Below, one piece after another: positions 49,893 to 61,302 of a stretch of 64,000 nt of DNA. The DNA lies in NCBI GenBank assembly GCA_905250075.1, contig CAJNOP010000206.1, forward strand, positions 124,001 through 188,000. Direction: 5' to 3'. Origin of the DNA: Rotaria sp. Silwood1. Lineage: Eukaryota; Rotifera; Eurotatoria; Philodinida; Philodinidae. Under the pieces are notes generated by a model, which searched no databases, was not told where the DNA came from, and saw only the letters and a program-made list of their open reading frames with translations. Position numbers and translations under genes: made by a program. Position 1 is the first letter of the stretch; each line of letters begins with the position of its first letter.

Positions 49893-52800
49893 TTAGAAAT
49901 CTGAAACATTGCCATCGTTATCATTCTTATTATAGGTAGTTTTTAGTGATTGTTTTGAATGTGTTGGACTTTTTCTTGATGATATGTTACTTTGACGAGA
50001 TGATGGTCGTGTATCTTCCGGTGATATGTGTCGAGATGATCGATGATCATTTGAAGGCGAAGATGGTTGTTGCTAGAAAATAGTTAAGAAATAATTTGAA
50101 GTAAAAAGATTTTTTTTTTCTTACGAATTTCGAAAATGGTTCACGATTGTCAAATCCAAATTTATCTAAATTCAGAAACACACGTCATTTTGTTGAATCT
50201 TCTTCATCAGAAATGAATACAAACTTCGATCATTAGGAAGAAATTGTTTAGAACCACTTCCACTACTAATATATGGTGATGATGGTCGATAATTATCAAG
50301 AGATGGTGAGAAAGGTCGGCGCTAAAAGATAAAATAATTCAATATTCATGTTTAATAGATGAGTTCAAAGTTCTTGATTAATTTTATTTGTAATAAAGTA
50401 TTGAAATACAATATTGTAGAAATTTGATCATTTTCTTGTTCGAAAGAGTAGAACGTCTAGAGGGAAAACTTTTCAAAGATTTTGATTGGAAATATTTTCC
50501 ATAGTTCATAGAAACTTTAGAATGTTTCAATATCATATATAAAAAAAATTAGCTTAGACGAAAAACTTTTTTATTTTCATCATTGTGATTCCAAAGTGAG
50601 AGTTAGGATCTATGTTTATATATCGACTTGTAGATGAGAAGTTACCTTACAAAACGTATTATTTGAAGCTGTTTTTTTTTTGTCTTTTGATGAAACATCT
50701 CAATTTTTGTTTTTTTTTCTAAATAGTTATTTTTGAAAAATCGACAACAGTTTTACGTTGAAACGAGCTCTTGAAAAATACAAAGACTTGACATTTTTAC
50801 AATTAAGTATTTTCATTAAAGTTTGTCTTTATGCAAAATGTCAAGTCGAAATTTAAAACTTGGAAAAGAAGAATCAAAATAAAATTTTTCATCATCTACA
50901 AAAGTTAAATTCAAAAACAAAACAAGCTACAGAGTTTCCTAATACTTTTTGGTTCTAAAATTTTTAATCAAATTCTTTTATATATATTTGAATTAGACAT
51001 TGTAATTTTTCTAATCAAAAGAAAATGAATCAAGTCTCTACAATATAGTATTGCAATGCTATATTAAAAAACAAAATTAATAAAGAACTTTTGTCTCATT
51101 CTAACTTACAAAGTTTGAAGGTAAATCTCGATTATTTGTTTGTAAACGATTATTAGATCCAATTTTATCTATACAAATAAATATCATATATCAAATAATA
51201 TTAATTAAAATCATATGAATAGTTTTTACCATTATATAAACCACTACTATCCGCAAAATTTTGTTTTGAATGTTGGTAAAAATTCTCTCGTTTTTTGTCA
51301 CTTAAAAAATTGATCATCAAATGAATTCTATAATTTGAATTAAATTTCTTACCTTTCATATTGTGATCCAAATTGTTTTGATGGTTTTTCAATAATACCA
51401 TCATTATCATCATCATCACTTTCAATACGCTGTAATTTTTCTGTTCGAGAAGTTTTATCTATTTCATTTCGATTGAGATATCCACGTAATGATGCTTGCA
51501 CAAGTTTTAAAGCAGACTTTTAATTTAAACAATTTTAATTATAATCTTTCAATGAAAAGTCTTACTTCATTGGACATATTAGCTGCTGTAAGTCGATTTT
51601 TAATATCACTACTATCAAGATCATCTATTTTTGAACCTAATTTTTGTTGACTGGCTCGTGGCGATTGTGTTTCTAATGATTTCTATTTAAATTATGATTA
51701 TAAAAAAAAAAAATGTTTATAGATCTTTAAAAAAAATACAAATAATTCGAGAATAAAATGCATTGATAGATAACATCTTGAGAAAAAGTGTCACATTATT
51801 TTCATGTATATGATAACAATACTGTTCTTATATGTTTTCATTAGAAGTATAAAGATATTGAATGAAAGAAATATTTTATGTGAAATACGATTATTGAACT
51901 TTGATAAGAACTGATGCTGAAATTTAAGTGTAGAGATTTTAACAACTTTTAATATTGATCTCAGTAGAATAAGAGACATTCGATAAAATCTTCTACGCGA
52001 TGAACTTGTACAGAGAGAGAGAGAGAGAGAAAAAACAGATTCATGTAAATCTACAAAATCTAAACGAAGTCTAGAAATTGTTTCACATCTCAAAAGCTTT
52101 GTTTCTTTCTAGTATAGACCGTCATGGCTAACAAGGAAGCTAAATGATCAATCGCTTTGTTATAGAATGCTAATAGGTTTTGTGAGTTATCGACCATGCT
52201 GGTTTCTTGGACCGCATCAAACTTTTTATCAGAATTTTTTTGGATCTGTCCATATTATATAGAGTATATCAAACCGGCTACAAAAAAAGTAATTTTACCT
52301 ATTTTAACATGCCAATGCGAAAATCTACAAGATAACATTATTTTACAGTTCATTTTTGGAAAACAAGACTTATCGTTAGCTCGATAATCTGAATAGATCC
52401 AAAACAATTTCGCAAATTATTTGTTAGTCTAGAAAACCAGTGAATAAAGGCCTAAGAGGATTTCTCATAGTTATGTTCAACATCGTCCCGATCAATAACC
52501 GACCAGAGCTTCAGCTAGTATTTGTTGTAGGGAAGATTTTGAAGTAAAAAAACCACTTTTGAGCAGCAATCTATATCGCTAGGTAGTCGAAAGGTCAAGT
52601 AGTATATTCTTCCTTCTTTTCTAGTATAAGATATTTCACTACTGCTGTCGAATAGTTAGAAGAAGAAAGATCAACTGATATCGTTAAATGACTTACTAAT
52701 CCGCCAATTTTTAAGTGCCGCTAAAATGAAAAAAAAACTAGATAATGATCAGACGAAAGAAATATTGATCTACTTTGTCAAAAGTGTCTTGTCTTGTTTT

Positions 52801-55800
52801 AGATGAAAATGAACTTTTATGTGATTTATTATGCTCACGCCAACCTCGTTGAATCACAGTTGCTGCATGTTTTTCTCGAAAATTTTTAAGACGATTTTCA
52901 TCATCACTAGAAGAAGTACATAAATAAAATAGAATTTTCATTAATTCTATTTTACCTATTCCAATCATCACGACGAAAATTTCGATATCCTGTTTTTCTT
53001 GTCATCGATGGTGATGGTGTATTACGATCAAATTTAGTTGGTGATGAACGTGAACCAATATGTTCTTTAGATTTTTGTAGAGGTGTACTTGATCTATAGA
53101 ATAAACAATGTGTTATTCAATTCTATTTGTAGAATGTTTTTAAATTTACCTTGAACCTTTTTTAGTAGGCTCTTCAGATGAACTTGATTCTCGACGTGAA
53201 GTAATAGTTGTTGATGAACGATCCGTTTGATTTGATTTGATTTGTCGATAATGATCGGATCGCATTTCTTCTAAATCATTACTAGCTCGTTCGAATTTTT
53301 TACGATATTGATCACGTTCACGTTTCATTTCTTCAAGATCTTCATTGACAGTATCTAATTTATCACGATATTTATCACGTTCCTGTCGCATTTGTTTAAT
53401 TTCATTTTTCATTTGTTCAAGTTCATTTCGATAATTTCTACATGTTTCCTTCAAGTCTTCAATTTTTCCACGTAAATCTCTATCAGTACTACTGTCCTAT
53501 TAATCAAAGAAAAAAAAAAGCAGATATTTGGTTCAAGAACTATTCTTTTAAGAGTAATATTTAAGCAGAAATTATTTGTAAGAATTAAGAAATTATTTAA
53601 GAAGCTGAAAGAATTTTAAGATTGATTTTATTTTATAATAAACGATAGCATTATCGATAGTGCATCGTCTTCTTTCTGCTAATATTATGCAAATAGAATA
53701 CTAAAATATGAATATAATATAGCAAATTTTTTGAATCAAATTACATACATTGATAGAAAATTAATCATTATCAAATATATTTGAGCATAAAATAACAATT
53801 TATAATTTACGAGGAAACATATCCAACTGATTCCGAGCTTTCGGCTTCATCTTTTGGCTACAGGTAGGCCTCAGTGAGATTAAGAAAACCCTAGAAGCGT
53901 TCGTTCCCATGGCGTATTAGTGAAGAGTTATGACCGTTTTACTGGATTTTTTACTTGGGACAGGGTATTTCCAAAAACCTTAAAACAAATAATTTTGACC
54001 TGAAATTTTGCCTATAGATAGATCTATTAATTATCAGAAAGTCCTGAAAGTTTCAAAGAAAATCAACGTGCCTTTCTTGAAATATTTAATTTCCAATGAA
54101 CTTGGCAATTTGGTCCTCCTGTAATAAGAGGCTGTTTGTTTTGAAAAATGAATATCTCGAGAAAGGTACGTTCATTTTCTTTAAAATTTTCAGGACTTTC
54201 TAATAACTAATAGATCTATCTATGGGCAAAATTTCAGGTCAAAATTATTTGTTTTAAAGTTTTTGGAAATACCCTGTCCCGAGTAAAAAATCCAGTAAAA
54301 CAGCCATAAGTCTTCACTAATACGCCATGGGAACGAACGCTTCTAGGGTTTTCTTAGTCTCACTGAGGCCTACCTGTAGCCAAAAGATGAAGCCGAAAGC
54401 TTGGAATCAGTTGGATATGTTCTCTCGTTAGTTCGGAACAATTGAGACTAACGAGGGAACCTATTCAGCTGTTCGCTCTCAATTTCAACGAATAACTTAA
54501 AGAAATACGGTTTCTCACACTTCTTTCGGATATTATGAACATTCTAATTTTGTCTCTATAGTGCATAACATGTAATGTGGATCATAAATAGCACTACGAT
54601 CAAAAGAATAAAATATATCTTCATCAGTTCAATCAACTTGGCTAATTTTTTTTTTTTTTGGTTATTGATAGAAGTTTATTTGAAGATTTTTTGTCATATG
54701 AATAAGATAAGTAAATATTACCATTAAGTATGATTGTTGGTATCATAAAACCAGTTTTACCTGTTACCAAGTAAAAAAACAGCCATGTTTAGTCTTTCAT
54801 AGAGTCATTGGAGTTGTTATCTGAGAGAATAAGAAGAATAAGTCAAAAAACGAACTTTATGAATGATCCTGTATTGACGTATATAAAGTAAGATGCTAAA
54901 ACTAATCAGTTTTAATGCTGAAAATCGTGCATCAGAAGTAAAAAACAAAATTACAGTTTTTCGTATATCAAAACACCAACTCTTTTACAAAAAACTGCAT
55001 TGTATGTTTGAAAATTCTACATTGTGTAAGCGTTAACTTTTAAATTACCTACTTTTGAAAACTTGCTTTATGTACATTAATACAAAATCATTCATAAAAC
55101 TCATTTTTGACTTATTCTTCTCATTGTCTTAAATGACAACTCAAATGGATCTATGAAACCCTAAACATGTATTTTTGTTACTTGACAACAGATAAAATTT
55201 CTTTTATGATACCAACAATCATACTTAATGATAATATTGACTTACCTTATTCGTATGAAAAAAACCCTCGAATAAACTTCTATCAATAACGCAAAAAAGA
55301 AATTAGCTCATCTGTTTGAATGGATGGAGATATATTTCATTTTTGATCGTAATGCTATTTATGATTCATACTGTACTTTATGTAGTATAAAGGCAAAATT
55401 AGAATGTACATAACTTTTGAAGAAGATGATAGGAACCAAAATTCTTTAATGATTGCTACTACAGCATTGAACAGTATCTATAGGCAAAAAATTATTGAAG
55501 TCCAAGGAATGCACCTGAAAAGATTCCCTCGTAAGAGATACCGCAAATCTTTAAATTTCAATCTTAAATGTTGCCCATATAGGGAATTCAACTAGACGAA
55601 TAGCTTCCATAATACGTTCAGAAGTTTTGAGCAAAATCTTTCCGAGATATCAAGCTCTCAAAAAAATGTATGTTATGTAGACTACCCATAGAAAAGCATT
55701 TATACCTTAAAGTCTTATATATCGAAGAGACTCTGTCAAAACTTTTGCATTTTTGATGAAAGATAGTGTAACTGATTTCTTTATATGCTCCAATTTTCAG

Positions 55801-57566
55801 ATCAAAATTCGAAAATAGAAGTTTTCTGATAACCTGGGACCTCTACAGAAACAAGAAAAACAATCATTAAAATCAGAAGGAGGCAGGTGAAGATATTCTC
55901 TCGTTAATAATCCTTTTCGTGGTTGCATGTACAATTCTAGTATGCGTGACCTTATATATCTTCATGGAATGCCTCAACTACCAAAGTTCATTAAACCATC
56001 ATTCAGCATATAGCGTAATAAATAATATTTTACTGATGAACAGAAAATGTTCAAACCTTGTTATAAAATTAATTACAATTCAAAATACAAAAAGCGAGTG
56101 TAATAATGTACATTATTTATTATTCTAGACGATAGACTAATCTTTGTACTGTGTATCTGAAAACCTTGTTTTGGTAGCAGCACAATAAAAACATGAATTT
56201 CTTTCAAAAAATGATTCATTTTTTTTCAATCGAAAACTAGTTAAACTTTGAATCTATCTGCAACATACACAATAGTTAGAACATACTTACACGTTGACGA
56301 TATGATAATTGTTGATCATGTTCTAAAAGTTTGAAAAACAAATAATCAATTGATTCATATATAACTTCTTAAAAAATGCTTCACCTAATTTTTCCATTTC
56401 ATTTAGTTTTTTTTTTAAATTATCATTTTCCATTTTTAAATCTCTTTTTTCACCTTCTAATTTTCGTACAGCATTTTTTTTCTCTTCATCAATTGAAGCC
56501 ATATAATCACTTTAAAAAAAAACATTAAAATTAATTAATTACAAATAAAAATAAAAAAAATGATTTATCTTACTGTTGTATTAAGTTTAATTTTTCTAAT
56601 TTTTGTTTTTCAAGTTCATTAAATAAAGCACGATTTTGTATTTCTAATTCTGTACCTTTTGTCCAACGTGGATCACTTTTCATTTCACTACAAATAAGAA
56701 AATCATTTTCTTTTATTTCGTCTTACTAATTAATCTCTTTACGACATACTCAAGTGTCATTTCTTTTTGTTTCAGTTGTGATTCTAATTTAAATAGACGT
56801 TGTTTTAAATTCATAACAACATTCTGCAATCAATAAAAAACAAAACAAAAAAAACATTTCTTTTAATCTTTAAATTCAAATTAAACTTACAGCAGTTGAA
56901 TTAGAAGAACTAGCTAATGTTCGTCGTATATCACCATCCTTCGAAAAGTAGAAAATTCAAATAATACTTTTCCTATTGGATATATCAACACAAATAATAC
57001 CTTATTTGTATCATAAAAATTATCAATTTCTTTACGTTTGCGTACATTATCTTCTTCTAAACGTCGAACTCTAGCACGTAAATTATTATTATCATCTTTT
57101 GTATATTTTAATTCCTATATTCAAAAAAAGAATTAAATGATATATAAATTCATACGATTTAAGTTCATAAAACTTTTTTTAAAAATTGAATTTCATCATA
57201 ATATTCTTCTTGTGTTTTATATTTTGGATTTCCACTAGATGGTCGATTGACTACAATGAAAACAAAATTATGAAATAATTTTTTTTTTTAATCATGAATT
57301 CTTGTCTTACAATTATTAAGTGATGTCAAGTCACTAGCACTTTGTGTACGTGTTATACTTCTAGATGAATATCCATTTGATAATGTTGATGTATTCATTA
57401 ATTGTTTTAAATATTCAGGCGAACCTTGATAAGCAACATTAGTATCATCATATGAATGTAAGCGTGTAAAAGATTTCTTTTGTTGATGTTGATTATAAGG
57501 TGTTTGTTCAATATAAGCTTTTCTTGCTGAATTCATTCGAGTTCTTCCATTTATAGTTTTTGACAT
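49893..57566 (-). CDS. IQCE: IQCE-like ciliary IQ-motif protein
   Basis: In vertebrates IQCE anchors the EVC-EVC2 complex at the ciliary base for Hedgehog signalling. Eighteen coding exons join in frame for about 728 residues (human 695): 57566-57311, 57250-57174, 57114-57001, 56938-56891, 56823-56750, 56687-56574, 56509-56385, 56322-56291, 53496-53150, 53093-52956, 52906-52774, 51682-51566, 51516-51353, 51300-51230, 51168-51110, 50321-50225, 50165-50125, 50072-49893. Supporting segments are EEYYDEIQFLKKELKYTKDD, RARVRRLEEDNVRKRKEID and NLKQRLFKLESQLKQKE near the N-terminus, matching IQCE in order, then a long coiled coil and two IQ motifs: AATVIQRGWREHNKSH and ALKLVQASLRGYLNR. The C-terminal third is Ser-rich and disordered. 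Intron 8 (2.8 kb) holds two inverted-repeat elements. Orthology is by motif order; another IQ/coiled-coil ciliary protein is the alternative. Confidence 0.78.
50166..50224 (-). other. 59-nt intron that looks like a frameshift
   Basis: In the IQCE-like gene the frame seems lost between 50225 and 50165. Removing a GTTTGT...TTTAG intron of 59 nt restores it exactly, giving residues NDR then NKFGFDNREPF. Confidence 0.7.
52012..52032. repeat. GA microsatellite
   Basis: About ten GA dinucleotides in the IQCE-like intron 51683-52773; the rest of that intron shows no gene. Confidence 0.8.
53809..54430. mobile_element. Near-perfect inverted-repeat element in IQCE-like intron 8
   Basis: Two arms of about 290 bp (53809-54100 and 54140-54430) are reverse complements with few mismatches. 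The ends read AACATATCCAACTGATTCC, and inside are GCTTCATCTTTTGGCTACAG, GCGTTCGTTCCCATGGCGTA and GATAGATCTATTAATTA-like words. The loop is about 40 bp. There is no coding capacity. High arm identity suggests recent insertion or ongoing homogenisation. Confidence 0.85.
54641..55307. mobile_element. Second inverted-repeat element in IQCE-like intron 8
   Basis: The outer ends GGCTAATTTTT and its complement frame arms of about 250 bp (54641-54895 and 55060-55307), sharing TATTGATAGAAGTTTATT, AAGTATGATTGTTGGTATCA and AAGAATAAGTCAAAAA. The spacer is about 165 bp and non-coding. Its ends differ from those of the neighbouring element, so it is a separate family. Confidence 0.8.
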
Positions 57567-57880
57567 AATTTTAAAAAAAAAAGGAATTTTACGATTTCTT
57601 ATCTGATCAAGATATTTTATCTGATTATCGATAATAACCATAAATTTTATTGTTACTATAGAAACAACAATCATAATGATTGAATAATGTTAAGTTGCGA
57701 CCTCTATGTTTACAATGATTGATCAGGTAGAAGAGAATATCCTGGTGTGATACGAAAGAGTCATACATACTAATTTTTCTTTATGTATGTATGATTATTT
57801 GTTTTTTTCTTATATTCAATATGATCACTGTTATTTTACTATGAATGTTCATTGTTTTTTTGTAGACTAAAATAAACAAC
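57567..57880. promoter_or_regulatory. Bidirectional promoter region, IQCE-like / alanine aminotransferase
   Basis: Only 314 bp separate the two divergent start codons. An acceptor-like TTTTTTTGTAG ends at 57865, leaving a 15-nt leader before the aminotransferase ATG. No TATA box was obvious. Confidence 0.55.
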
Positions 57881-60568
57881 ATGTTGGCAATAAGATGTCG
57901 ATTAGCATTGAATTCATCTCGAATTTTGGCTACAGCTGGTGTAATTACAAAAAGAGAACAAAAACGACATTCATCTTTAACAATAAAAACACTCAATCCA
58001 CTTGTGAAAGAAGTTGAATATGCTGTTAGAGGTAAAAAATATTTATTTTATTGAATTCAATAATTTATTTCTATAATTTTTAAATCATAGGTCCAATTGT
58101 TATTCGTGCTGGAGAGATTGAAAAACAATTAAAAGTAATCAGATTTTCTTTTATTTTTTATCATCATATTTTAACAAAATAAATATGTATGCAACTATAT
58201 TTTCATTTGAATAATGTGATTTGTTTATATTTCGAGCGAAAATCAAAGAAAACATGTTACTTGAAACATTCACTTGATATGTAGATATAAAGATTACCGG
58301 TAAAAATGACTATCATTTGTGTAAGAGCAATTTTCGTTCTTTTATTGCTTCGAACAGCTGTTAAATGTAGATATGAATAAGGTCATCAAGAAAGACAAAA
58401 AAAAAAGAACAAAAAGATAGATAATAAACAAATTACCTTTATACCTTTTATTTCGACGATAATCCATATTCCGTATTAGTCGAAGTATCATCAAATTCCA
58501 CTAGAATGGATTATAAAAAAGTTCTTACGATGGAAAATTTAAATCCACGTGTAATTGATGTTGAATATGCTGTTCGAGGTCCAATTCTTATTCGTGCTAC
58601 TCAAATTGAACAAGAAATTAAATCGGTTTTAATATTATTTTAATAGACTATTATTATTATTGATTTTTCTTAGGGTAAGCATAATTTTCCATTTGATCGT
58701 GTTATTCGAGCTAATATTGGTGATTGTCATGCTAGTGGTAATCAAGTACCTATTACATATATTCGACAAGTTCGTATTAAAGTTGATTTTATTTTAAGAT
58801 GAAAATTATTTTTATTTCTAGTTCGTAGCTGGTTGTACTTATCCAGAATTATTGAAATCATCTAATTTTCCATCGGATATAAAAAAACGTGTTGAACGTT
58901 TACTATCTGTATGTGGTGGAAAAAGTCTTGGTTCATATACTGAAAGTCAAGGTATTATAACGATACGTGAAGATATTGCAAATTATATTCAACAACGAGA
59001 TGGTTATCCATCAGATCCAAATAATATTTATCTTTGTAATGGAGCTTCAGATGGAATTAAAACTATAATTAAACTTTTAATGAATAATGATGCAACGAAA
59101 CCATCAGGAATTGTAAGTCTAAAATAGAGTATTGTACGAAAATTTATGAAAGTAGAAGTAGCTAAAACTTTTCATAAATACGACATAAATACCATAGAAG
59201 ATAGCACACGTCAGCTCCGTCTCCATCAAGATCTATAGTACTTAGATATAAGTATCCGACGCACGACTTTCAATACTCTAGTTTGAAATTGTAAAATAAA
59301 AATAACATAATTTTCTTGATTTAATCTATAGATGATTCCAGTTCCACAATATCCATTATATAGTGCAACTCTATCAGAATATGGAGCTCATCAAATTGAA
59401 TATTTTCTTGATGAAGATAATAATTGGGCATTGAATATCGATGAACTTGAACGTTCATTAAATGAATCAAAAGATCGATGTGTACCACGTGGTATTGTAA
59501 TCATTAATCCTGGAAATCCTACTGGTAAAGTGATAGAAATCTGTTTTATTTAATTTCAAATTTGTTTTATTTTTTTGATTAGGTCAAGTACTTTCACGTG
59601 AAAATATTGAAAATGTTATTCGTTTTGGTAATCTTTATTTTCTTTTCCTATATTGATGAATAACTATTCGTTTTCTTTTTATATTATTTTAGCTCATAAA
59701 CATCAATTATTTGTTTTGGCTGATGAAGTTTATCAAGAAAATGTTTATTTACCAGGTTCAAAATTTTTTTCATTTAAAAAAGTACTTATGGATCTTGGTA
59801 CACCATATAATCAAATGGAAATGGGTATTAAATATCTTATTTATCTTATCACGAATTTCTGTTTTTTTCTTCCTCTCTCTTTTAGCTTCATTTCATTCAG
59901 CATCAAAAGGTTGGCATGGAGAGTAAGTTTACACCTTTTTTTTTTATATAGAGAACAATATATATCTTTTTTTTCAGATGTGGTTCTCGTGGTGGTTATT
60001 ATGAATTGATTAATGTTGATAAAGATGTCAAAGTACAAGTTAATAAACTCATATCAGCATGTCTATGTTCGACAGCTTGGGGTCAAGCTGTTATGGCAGC
60101 AATTATAAATCCACCAAAAGAAGGAGAAGAATCCTATGAACTTTATAAACAAGAACGTTTAACAGTTGTTAATCGATTAAAAGAAAAAGCTGATCTTGTT
60201 AGTCGATTATTTAATTCAGTTGAAGGTGTACAATGTAATGCTGTTATGGGGTTCGTTAATAAAAAGATATTTTTTTTTTTACGTAGAATAAATTTTATTC
60301 TTTTAGTGCAATGTATGCATTTCCACGTATTGAAATACCTAAAAAAGCAATTGAACATGCTAAATCAAAAAATATGGCTCCAGATGCTTTTTATTGTTTT
60401 CAATTATTAGAAAAAACTGGTATATGTGTTGTACCAGGTAGTGGTTTTAAACAACGACCAGGAACACATCATTTACGTACAACTATTTTACCACCTGTTG
60501 ATCAAATGAAAGATATGGTTGAAAAATTTCGTACATTTCATATGTCATTTTTACGTGAATGGAAATAA
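57881..60568 (+). CDS. GPT: Alanine aminotransferase with two alternative first coding segments
   Basis: PLP enzyme converting alanine and 2-oxoglutarate to pyruvate and glutamate. Shared exons: 58674-58769, 58822-59112, 59332-59524, 59583-59627, 59693-59824, 59886-59922, 59978-60250, 60307-60568. Two starts feed them in phase 0. Segment 1a (57881-58031 plus 58091-58134) opens with an Arg-rich, acid-free presequence ([20 protein letters not shown]), giving about 507 residues and probably a mitochondrial form. Segment 1b (58506-58625) gives about 482 residues without a presequence. Both encode the same homologous block (VEYAVRGPI, then IRA and IEQ/IEK), so they cannot both be used in one protein. 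Catalytic landmarks: NPGNPTG, ADEVYQ, the PLP lysine in SASKG (about K300 of the short form) and CGSRGGY, closely matching animal ALT. All junctions are GT-AG and in frame. Confidence 0.95.
58135..58505 (+). promoter_or_regulatory. Internal region upstream of the second ALT start
   Basis: About 370 bp between the two first segments. It would be the intron for the long form and must contain the promoter or leader for the short one. TTCCACTAG, an acceptor-like word, ends one base before the 1b ATG. Confidence 0.4.
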
Positions 60569-60883
60569 ATAGTTCTTATTTCATTTTCAATTTTCTTAAT
60601 ACTTTTCTTTTTCCAAAATCAAAAATCAACAACATGCTTTTTTTTTTCTATAGTACATAACACTTGTTGGTTCCGGTGTGTATGTTTTTTCTGTTCGTAT
60701 GTATTAGTTTTATTCCTTCTGTTAGTTTTATATTTTATGTTCATGTTTATATCAACAAACCAACTTAGATAATAGTATTTTAAATGTAGTCTTTTGATGG
60801 TAACAAACTATTTCTATTAAAACATTATTTAATGTTAATTAACAAGTATCTATTATCATGACATCTTTAATTATAGAAAATTT

Positions 60884-60889
60884 AATAAA
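60884..60889 (+). terminator. ALT poly(A) signal candidate
   Basis: AATAAA about 316 nt after the stop, followed directly by a genomic A run. Confidence 0.4.
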
Positions 60890-61065
60890 AAAAAAAAAAG
60901 TTCTACCATGCGAACAACATCAAGAATATTTTTCTTTTTCTTTTTGTATGCTGGATGATGCGGGCGTTTTGTGACATTTTCAATCGTTTCACTTTGGTAT
61001 TTATTTGTCAAATTATTTTATAGAGTCTTATTAGATATTGATGTCCTCTCTATCACTTTGATAGA

Positions 61066-61302
61066 ATGATAATTTTTTATTTTTGTCTTTTCGTTATTAT
61101 TAAAACGGTTGAAAGTCATGAATTGCGAGATTTTTCTGTCTCTCACTATGAAAATAGGGGGGGAAACGTTCTGGATATTGCAAAACTAATCTTAAATATG
61201 ACTGCTCAGATCGAATTCACCCCGCCAGATCCTAGACTCTCCGACGGTTGGCGGCATTCCATGATATCCAATAGTAAAAACGGAAAATACACAACTAAAT
61301 GA
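61066..61302 (+). CDS. Small ORF with signal-peptide-like start, doubtful
   Basis: A 78-codon frame starts MIIFYFCLFVIIKTVES, which resembles a secretion signal, followed by a polar segment (FTPPDPRLSDGWRHS). The local GC content is slightly raised. There is no recognised domain, no obvious splice partner and no poly(A) context. It may be a chance frame or one exon of a decayed gene. Confidence 0.2.
   Translation: MIIFYFCLFVIIKTVESHELRDFSVSHYENRGGNVLDIAKLILNMTAQIEFTPPDPRLSDGWRHSMISNSKNGKYTTK

Noticed and set aside
50125-50321. Apparent frameshift and stop in the IQCE-like gene
   Set aside because: A 59-nt GT-AG intron (50224-50166) restores the frame exactly, so the gene looks intact.
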